From the NCBI RefSeq assembly GCF_900113865.1, contig NZ_FOQY01000007.1:186001-250000 (forward strand): a stretch of 64,000 nucleotides of DNA, written 5' to 3'. The DNA is from Streptosporangium canum (GTDB lineage: Bacteria > Actinomycetota > Actinomycetes > Streptosporangiales > Streptosporangiaceae). The translations under genes and the position numbers were made by a program. Numbering within the stretch: position 1 is the first letter of the stretch; each line of letters opens with the position of its first letter. The notes beneath the pieces were generated by a model that had not been told where the DNA came from, did no database searches, and worked only from the letters and a program-made list of their open reading frames with translations. Shown here one piece after another: positions 59,393 to 64,000 of this stretch.

Positions 59393-59775
59393 GCGGTCGC
59401 CGGGTGACCGTGACCCGCAACCCGGTCCCGGCGGCCGGCACGGGGGCCGCCGGCCCCCTCCGGCCGCTCGGCGCCGGCCCCGACGCCGACGCCGAGCCGG
59501 ACGGGTGGGCCGGACCCGGCGAGCTCCACCTGCGCTCGATCGTCGCCGGCCAGCTCTCGCTGGCCGGGCGCACGCTCGCGGCGGCGGCCGGGATCCTGGT
59601 GGGAGCGGCGGTCCTGCCGTCGCTGGGCGAGTACGCCGGCATCGGGGCCCCCGGGGTGTGGCTGGTCCTGTGCCTGGCGCCGCCGCCGCTCTGGGCGCTC
59701 CTCGCCGTCACCCATCTGCGCCGCGCCGAACGGATCGAACGCGAGTCCGTCCGGACGTCGCGGGACGGCGGATGA
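59389..59775 (+). CDS. Small membrane protein of the DUF485-like symporter-partner type
   Basis: 128 residues. GTG at 59389 overlaps the regulator stop by four bases. After a basic, Pro/Gly-rich N-terminus, two transmembrane helices follow (LAAAAGILVGAAVLPSL and GVWLVLCLAPPPLWALLAVTHL), with a basic end. DUF485-family proteins with this size and layout are usually the partner of an acetate/SSS symporter, and one follows here with a four-base overlap (ATGA). Confidence 0.65.
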   Translation: MSGRRVTVTRNPVPAAGTGAAGPLRPLGAGPDADAEPDGWAGPGELHLRSIVAGQLSLAGRTLAAAAGILVGAAVLPSLGEYAGIGAPGVWLVLCLAPPPLWALLAVTHLRRAERIERESVRTSRDGG

Positions 59776-61328
59776 CCACCGCCGTCGTCGCGTCACTGCT
59801 GGGCGTGGCGGTCGTGCTTCTCGGCTCGGCCGCGACGGGTGTGGTCAGGCCGCGCAGATACGCCACGACCCTCGACTTCTACGTCGCGGCGCGGGCGGTG
59901 GGTCCCTGGCGGAACGGCGCCGCGATCAGCTCCGAGTACACCTCGGCGGTCAGCTGCCTGAGCCTGGCCGGGCTGATCGCCCTGCACGGCGTCCCGATGC
60001 TCTGGTATTCGGTGGGAGCCACCGGCGGCTACGTGGTCGTCCTGATCCTGGTCGTGGCCCCGCTGCGCCGCTCGGGCACCTACACCCTGTCCGACTTCGC
60101 CCAGTGGCGGCTGGGCTCGCCGCTGGTCAGGCGGCTGGTCACCGGCATCGTGACGGTGATCGGCATGATCTATCTGGTGGCTCAGCTCCAGGCCGCCGGG
60201 GTCGTGCTCCACCTGGTGACCGGTCTGCCGCCGTGGGCCGGCGGCGTGGCGACGGCCGTGGCGGCCGTGGCGGTCGCGCTGACCGCGGGCATGGGCAGTG
60301 TCACCGGCCTCCAGGCGCTGCAGTTCTGGCTGAAACTCCTGATCTTCGCCGGCTGCGCGCTGGTCCTGTGGTCGGCCTGGCGCTGGGGCATGGCCGCGCC
60401 CCCCGCCGTCCCGGTGCCGCCGGCCGTGCCGCGCCCCGTCCAGGAGCACGTGCTGGCGGGAACCGGTGACCCGTCCCCGCTCGGGGTGCTCAGCGTGCTG
60501 GTGTCGTGCGCGCTGGGCGCGATGGGCCTGCCCCATGTGATCGTCCGGGTCTACGCGAGCCCCGACGGCAGGTCGGCCCGCAGATCCGTCGTGGCGGCGC
60601 TGGCCATGCTCGTCGCCTTCTACCTGCTGCCGCCCGTGTACGGGGTGCTGGGGCGGGTTTTCGCCCCCGGCGTGCCGGCCGACGCGATGGTGCTGGTGCT
60701 GCCCGCGCGCATGCTGCCGGGGCCGGTCGGCGACGCGCTCACCGGGCTGCTCGCCGCCGGGGCCTTCGCCGCGTTCCTGGCCACCTCCTGCGGGGTGCTC
60801 GTCGCCCTGGGGGCGACCCTGTCGCCGGGGACGCCGCGGATGGCCCGGATCGCTCGGATCACCCGGATCGGCCGGTTCAGGGGCTCGGTGGCGGGGGCCG
60901 CCCTGACGGCCCTGCTGCTGTCCTGGGCGGCCCCCCACGGGAGCGTGATCCTGCTGGTGATGCTCGGGTTCGGCCTGTCTGCCGCCACGCTCTGCCCGGT
61001 ACTGGTGCTCGGCATCTGGTGGCGCGGGCTGTCGGCCCGTGGCGCCGCCGCCGGGCTGATGGTCGGCGGCGGGCTCATCGCCGTGCTCGTCGCGGTGGAG
61101 GGGCTGGCCCCCGCGGCTCTCGTGGCCGGGCTGGGGCTGCCGATCCGCTACCCGGCGCCGTTCGTCGCCCCGGTCGCCTTCCTGGTGATGGTGGCGGTCT
61201 CGCTGGCGACACCCGGGAGCGTGCCGGCGGGGGTCTCCCGCAAGCTCGCCAGGATGCACCTCCCCGAGGACCTCGGGGAGGCGGGAATCGACCGTTCGTC
61301 GCGCCGGCCGGGCCACTCGTCGCGCTGA
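59772..61328 (+). CDS. Sodium:solute symporter (SSS family, ActP/PutP-like)
   Basis: 518 residues, about 13 transmembrane helices. DFYVAARAVGPWRNGAAISSEYTSAVSCLSLAGLIALHG is the N-terminal SSS signature, and VVLALGMGSVTGLQALQFWLKLLIFAGCAL and SCALGAMGLPHVIVRVYASPDGRSARRSVVA match acetate/cation symporters. ATG at 59772 follows the DUF485-like gene with overlap. It is probably induced by the LytS/LytR pair, in response to a small carboxylate; identity is not evident. Confidence 0.9.
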   Translation: MTTAVVASLLGVAVVLLGSAATGVVRPRRYATTLDFYVAARAVGPWRNGAAISSEYTSAVSCLSLAGLIALHGVPMLWYSVGATGGYVVVLILVVAPLRRSGTYTLSDFAQWRLGSPLVRRLVTGIVTVIGMIYLVAQLQAAGVVLHLVTGLPPWAGGVATAVAAVAVALTAGMGSVTGLQALQFWLKLLIFAGCALVLWSAWRWGMAAPPAVPVPPAVPRPVQEHVLAGTGDPSPLGVLSVLVSCALGAMGLPHVIVRVYASPDGRSARRSVVAALAMLVAFYLLPPVYGVLGRVFAPGVPADAMVLVLPARMLPGPVGDALTGLLAAGAFAAFLATSCGVLVALGATLSPGTPRMARIARITRIGRFRGSVAGAALTALLLSWAAPHGSVILLVMLGFGLSAATLCPVLVLGIWWRGLSARGAAAGLMVGGGLIAVLVAVEGLAPAALVAGLGLPIRYPAPFVAPVAFLVMVAVSLATPGSVPAGVSRKLARMHLPEDLGEAGIDRSSRRPGHSSR

Positions 61329-61811
61329 CACTCTCCGCACATCGACGACCACGCACCGTTAATCGCGCTGGCCGGAAAGAGGCGGTCGCCCGCCCGGGCT
61401 CCCCTCTAGTGTTCCCTTCATCGGAGAGCCGAACCCGCCGCACCAGGGGGGGACAGAGCCGGAAGGCTCGGGTCCTGGTGCGCGGACTCCCGGGTGACCG
61501 TTCACACCTGGTCATCCGGTTGCCGGGCCCTGGATCGGGGGAGGGCCCGGCGATCTCCGGTGTGATGGGACGCCCGCGTCAGCCCGCGGGCCGGACCGTG
61601 ATCTGGCCCGCGGGGGCGGCCGGATCACGAGAGCGGGCGTCCCGTCCCGTCCCACCCCGCCTTCAGCCGGGGACCGCTCCGGCCGGGGACCGCCCGGCCT
61701 CCGGGGGCGCCTCCGCTTCGAGCCGGGGACCGCTCCAGGCGGGGGCGCTCCCGCTCTGAGCCGAGGGCCGCCCGGCCGGCGGGGACCAGCCGGCCGGCTC
61801 CCGGCGCGGTG
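61329..61811. other. Non-coding region with two terminator-like hairpins
   Basis: 480 bases without a supported gene. GCCGGGCCCT-N10-AGGGCCCGGC (61522-61551) and CCCGCGGGCC-N12-GGCCCGCGGG (61583-61614) are perfect 10-base-pair stems. The first may end the symporter transcript and the second could terminate from either side. The remainder carries imperfect repeats of CCGGGGACCGC-like words from 61670 to 61790. Confidence 0.55.
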
Positions 61812-62672
61812 TCAGCGGGCGAAGCCCGCGGCGTCGCTGTCGCGGAGCTTCTTCAGCAGCTCGATGTCCTCACGGTGCTTGTCGACGCCGCCCGGGGTCT
61901 CGATGCAGAGCGGCACTCCGGCGGACACCGGGTGACGCATCAGCTCGGCGAAGGGCTCCATGCCGATGTGGCCCGCGCCGATGTTCTCGTGCCGGTCCTT
62001 CTTGGAGTCGCACACGTCTTTGGAGTCGTTGGCGTGGATCAGCTTGAGCCGTCCCGGGGCGATCGCGTGCAGCGCGTCGAGGGTCTCCCCGACGCCCTCG
62101 GCGGTCGACAGGTCGTGGCCGGCGGCGAAGGCGTGGCAGGTGTCCAGGCAGATCCCCGCCTTCGGGTGCCAGTCGAGAGCGGCGAGATAGGGCTCCAGGT
62201 CCTGGACGGTCGCGCAGAGCATCGCGCCCTGCCCTGCCATCGGCTCCAGCAGCAGGTCCGGGCCGTCGTCGGGGATCTCCTCCAGGAGGGGGAGCAGGTG
62301 CTCGTGCAACTGGCGCAGGGCGTCCTCCCGGGGCTGGCTCACCGCCGATCCCGTATGGATCACCATGCCCGCGGCGCCGATCGCGTGGGAGCGCAGCAGG
62401 CCGTGCCGTACGGTGGCCACCGACTTCTCCAGCGTGTCGGCGCTGGGAGAGCCCATGTTGATGAGGTAGGGGGCGTGCACGAAGGAGAGCATGCCCGACT
62501 CGACGAGCCTGGCGTCCTGGACGGGGTTGCCCGCGGCCAGGGACCAGCCCCGCGGGTTGCTGACGAACACCTGGATCATCTCGGCGCCGATGTCCGAGGC
62601 GTACTGCAGGCCGCCCTTGGCCAGGCCGCCGGTGACGGACACCTGTCCGCCGATGAGGGAGAGAGAAGTCAT
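61812..62672 (-). CDS. nfo: Endonuclease IV (deoxyribonuclease IV)
   Basis: 286 residues, TIM barrel. Metal-binding residues: SFVHAPYLINMGSP, VIHTGSA, LLLEPMAGQGAMLCATVQDL, ICLDTCHAFAAGHDL, LIHANDSKDVCDSKKDRHENIGAGHIG, CIETPGG. It is an apurinic/apyrimidinic endonuclease in base-excision repair. It converges on the uric-acid operon after 205 bases of GC-rich text. Confidence 0.93.
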   Translation of the reverse strand: MTSLSLIGGQVSVTGGLAKGGLQYASDIGAEMIQVFVSNPRGWSLAAGNPVQDARLVESGMLSFVHAPYLINMGSPSADTLEKSVATVRHGLLRSHAIGAAGMVIHTGSAVSQPREDALRQLHEHLLPLLEEIPDDGPDLLLEPMAGQGAMLCATVQDLEPYLAALDWHPKAGICLDTCHAFAAGHDLSTAEGVGETLDALHAIAPGRLKLIHANDSKDVCDSKKDRHENIGAGHIGMEPFAELMRHPVSAGVPLCIETPGGVDKHREDIELLKKLRDSDAAGFAR

Positions 62673-62877
62673 GATGCCGCCAGTTTAGGCGCTGGGGCCG
62701 ACACTTCCCCGGCCATCGGGCCCGCGTCCCCTCCCGGCGATCCGCGGCGGCAGGCGCCCTGACCGGTCCACGGACCGGGCAGTTGGAGCATGACACGAAA
62801 ACCCAGGGCAAACCTTTATTCCACTTGGGAGTTCTCGCTGCTGGACCCCGTACGGCGGCGGTGTGTGTACTGCTCAC

Positions 62878-63474
62878 ATGCCGAACGTGAATTCCGCAGC
62901 ATCGGCGGCGGGGCTGGCCGGCTTCAACGCGCTCGGCGCCGCCGAGGCCGAGGCGGAGCTGCTGGCGTGCTGCGCCTGCCGGGCCTTCGCCCGCGCGGTG
63001 GCCGCGCGGCGCCCCTACCCCGACCTCGCCGGGCTGACCGAGGCCGCCGGCGCCGCCGTACGCGATCTGGCCTGGCCGGACGTCCAGGAGGCGCTGGCCG
63101 CGCATCCTCGGATCGGCGAGCCGCCCCGCGACGGCGGCCGGGCCGCGCCTCCGCCCCCGGCCGGAACCGGCGAGCCGCCCCGCGACGGCGGCCGGGCGGC
63201 GCGGGAGACGTCCTGGTCCCGGCAGGAGCAGTCCGGCGTGGACGCGGCCGGCCGGGCGGTGCTCGACGGGCTGGCCGAGGGCAACCGCGCCTACGAGGAG
63301 CGGTTCGGCCACGTCTACCTCGTCTGCGCCACCGGCATGACGGCCGAGGAGATGCTGAGCCGCCTGCGGGAACGGCTGCGCAACGACGACGCGGCCGAGC
63401 GCGACGTCGTCCGGGCCGAGCTGGCCCGCATCACCCGCCTGCGCGTGGCGAAACTGCTGGGAGACGCTCGATGA
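62878..63474 (+). CDS. uraD: OHCU decarboxylase (UraD) with an internal duplicated insert
   Basis: 198 residues. AHPRIGEP has the catalytic His, and WSRQEQSGVDAAGRAVLDGLAEGNRAYEERFGHVYLVCATGMTAEEMLSRLRERLRND covers the rest of the active site. It makes (S)-allantoin. In the loop after GEP the sequence PPRDGGRAA is found twice, coded by a 29-base direct repeat (63115 and 63169), inserting 18 residues compared with the usual loop. ATG at 62878. First gene of a uricase operon; the next gene starts 79 bases downstream. Confidence 0.9.
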   Translation: MPNVNSAASAAGLAGFNALGAAEAEAELLACCACRAFARAVAARRPYPDLAGLTEAAGAAVRDLAWPDVQEALAAHPRIGEPPRDGGRAAPPPPAGTGEPPRDGGRAARETSWSRQEQSGVDAAGRAVLDGLAEGNRAYEERFGHVYLVCATGMTAEEMLSRLRERLRNDDAAERDVVRAELARITRLRVAKLLGDAR

Positions 63475-63553
63475 GAGACGCGGGGACAGGCGCCGTGACG
63501 GCGCGGAGGCCGCAGGCGGGCGGGGCCGTCCGCACGAGGCGGAGGGATCTCGG

Positions 63554-63865
63554 ATGAGCCTGTCCACGCACGTCCTGGACGCCGCGCTGGGCAGGCCCGC
63601 GGCCGGCGTCGCCGTACGGCTGGAGCGGGCGGGCACGGTGCTCGCCGAGGGCGTCACCGACGCCGACGGCCGGATCGGGGGCTGGCAGTCCGGGGAGGGC
63701 GCGCACCGGCTGGTCTTCGACACCGGCGGCTACTTCGCCGCCCGCGCGGTGGACGCCTTCTACCCGGAGGTCTCGATCGACTTCACCGTCGGGGACCCGG
63801 ACGAGCACTACCACGTGCCCCTGCTGCTGAGCCCGTTCGCCTATTCGACGTACCGAGGGAGCTAG
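63554..63865 (+). CDS. uraH: 5-hydroxyisourate hydrolase (transthyretin-like)
   Basis: 103 residues. MSLSTHVLDAALGRPAAGVAV with His6, GRIGGWQ, FYPEVSIDFTV and the C-terminal YHVPLLLSPFAYSTYRGS are diagnostic. It opens 5-hydroxyisourate made by uricase. GGAGGGATCT precedes the ATG. Two bases separate it from the uricase gene. Confidence 0.96.
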   Translation: MSLSTHVLDAALGRPAAGVAVRLERAGTVLAEGVTDADGRIGGWQSGEGAHRLVFDTGGYFAARAVDAFYPEVSIDFTVGDPDEHYHVPLLLSPFAYSTYRGS

Positions 63866-63867
63866 GC

Positions 63868-64000
63868 ATGGCCGTCATTCTCGGCCCCAACCGCTACGGC
63901 AAGGCGGAGACCCGGGTGGTCCGCGTCGTCAGGGACGGCGGCGTCCACCACATCAAGGACGTCAACGTCAGCTCCGCGCTCTCGGGCGACATGGACGAGG
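63868..64000 (+). CDS. uox: Urate oxidase (uricase), N-terminal part
   Basis: Start of a uricase: MAVILGPNRYGKAETRVVRVVRDGGVHHIKDVNVSS. The gene runs off the window after 44 codons. GGGAGC precedes the ATG at 63868. It completes a conventional uraD-uraH-uox set for urate breakdown to allantoin. Confidence 0.93.
   Translation, partial: MAVILGPNRYGKAETRVVRVVRDGGVHHIKDVNVSSALSGDMDE

Overview
The window is very GC-rich, densely coded chromosomal DNA of an actinobacterium. Gene content (PimB-type mannosyltransferase, DUF5304 and ROK glucokinase next to an ArsA-type ATPase, CHAP/NlpC hydrolases under a c-di-AMP riboswitch, a urease operon without ureE) suggests a member of the Streptosporangiales; the family-level placement is inference. 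No rRNA, tRNA, insertion sequence, prophage or CRISPR array was seen.

Layout. 1-2.0 kb: end of a secreted protein, an NlpC/P60 hydrolase and LemA. 2.1-6.7 kb: a drug-resistance cassette (FAD monooxygenase, erythromycin-esterase-like enzyme, Vat-like acetyltransferase) diverging from a TetR repressor, with two near-identical palindromic operators between them. 7.0-8.1 kb: CRP-like sites, a c-di-AMP (ydaO-type) riboswitch and a secreted NlpC/P60 hydrolase that appears to start at CTG. 8.1-22.4 kb: housekeeping and envelope genes: metallopeptidases, PimB, acyl-CoA ligase, a SRPBCC / ArsA-like ATPase / DUF5304 / ROK glucokinase run, an alpha/beta hydrolase, a PlsC-type acyltransferase and a pair of fluoride-channel subunits.

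22.9-31.2 kb is a nitrogen block: ammonium transporter, diverging urea transporter and a urease operon (ureA, a CbiX-like metal-chelatase protein with a histidine tail, ureB with a histone-like tail, ureC, ureF, ureG, ureD). 31.3-33.9 kb is a small sugar regulon: LacI repressor, CE7 esterase and L-rhamnose mutarotase, with a readable promoter and operator. 34-40.3 kb: homocysteine methyltransferase, a DUF885 peptidase-like protein, a MerR regulator with a VIT/VWA protein, and Dps.

40.4-50.9 kb: an XRE/cupin regulator diverging from a broken flavin oxidoreductase and an MFS pump; a 1070-residue KAP-family NTPase whose N-terminus looks like a caspase-like fold that has lost its catalytic residues; two GNAT proteins; a lactonase and a lipoprotein. 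51.1-56.5 kb: a phosphofructokinase with the residues of the pyrophosphate-dependent type behind a DasR-like operator, a secreted poly-asparagine protein, ThiI, and a DAHP synthase behind an aromatic leader peptide and attenuator. 56.7-64 kb: a sulfite-oxidase-like enzyme, a LytS/LytR two-component system in tight overlap with a small membrane protein and a sodium:solute symporter, endonuclease IV, and the start of a uric-acid degradation operon (uraD, uraH, uricase) that runs off the window.
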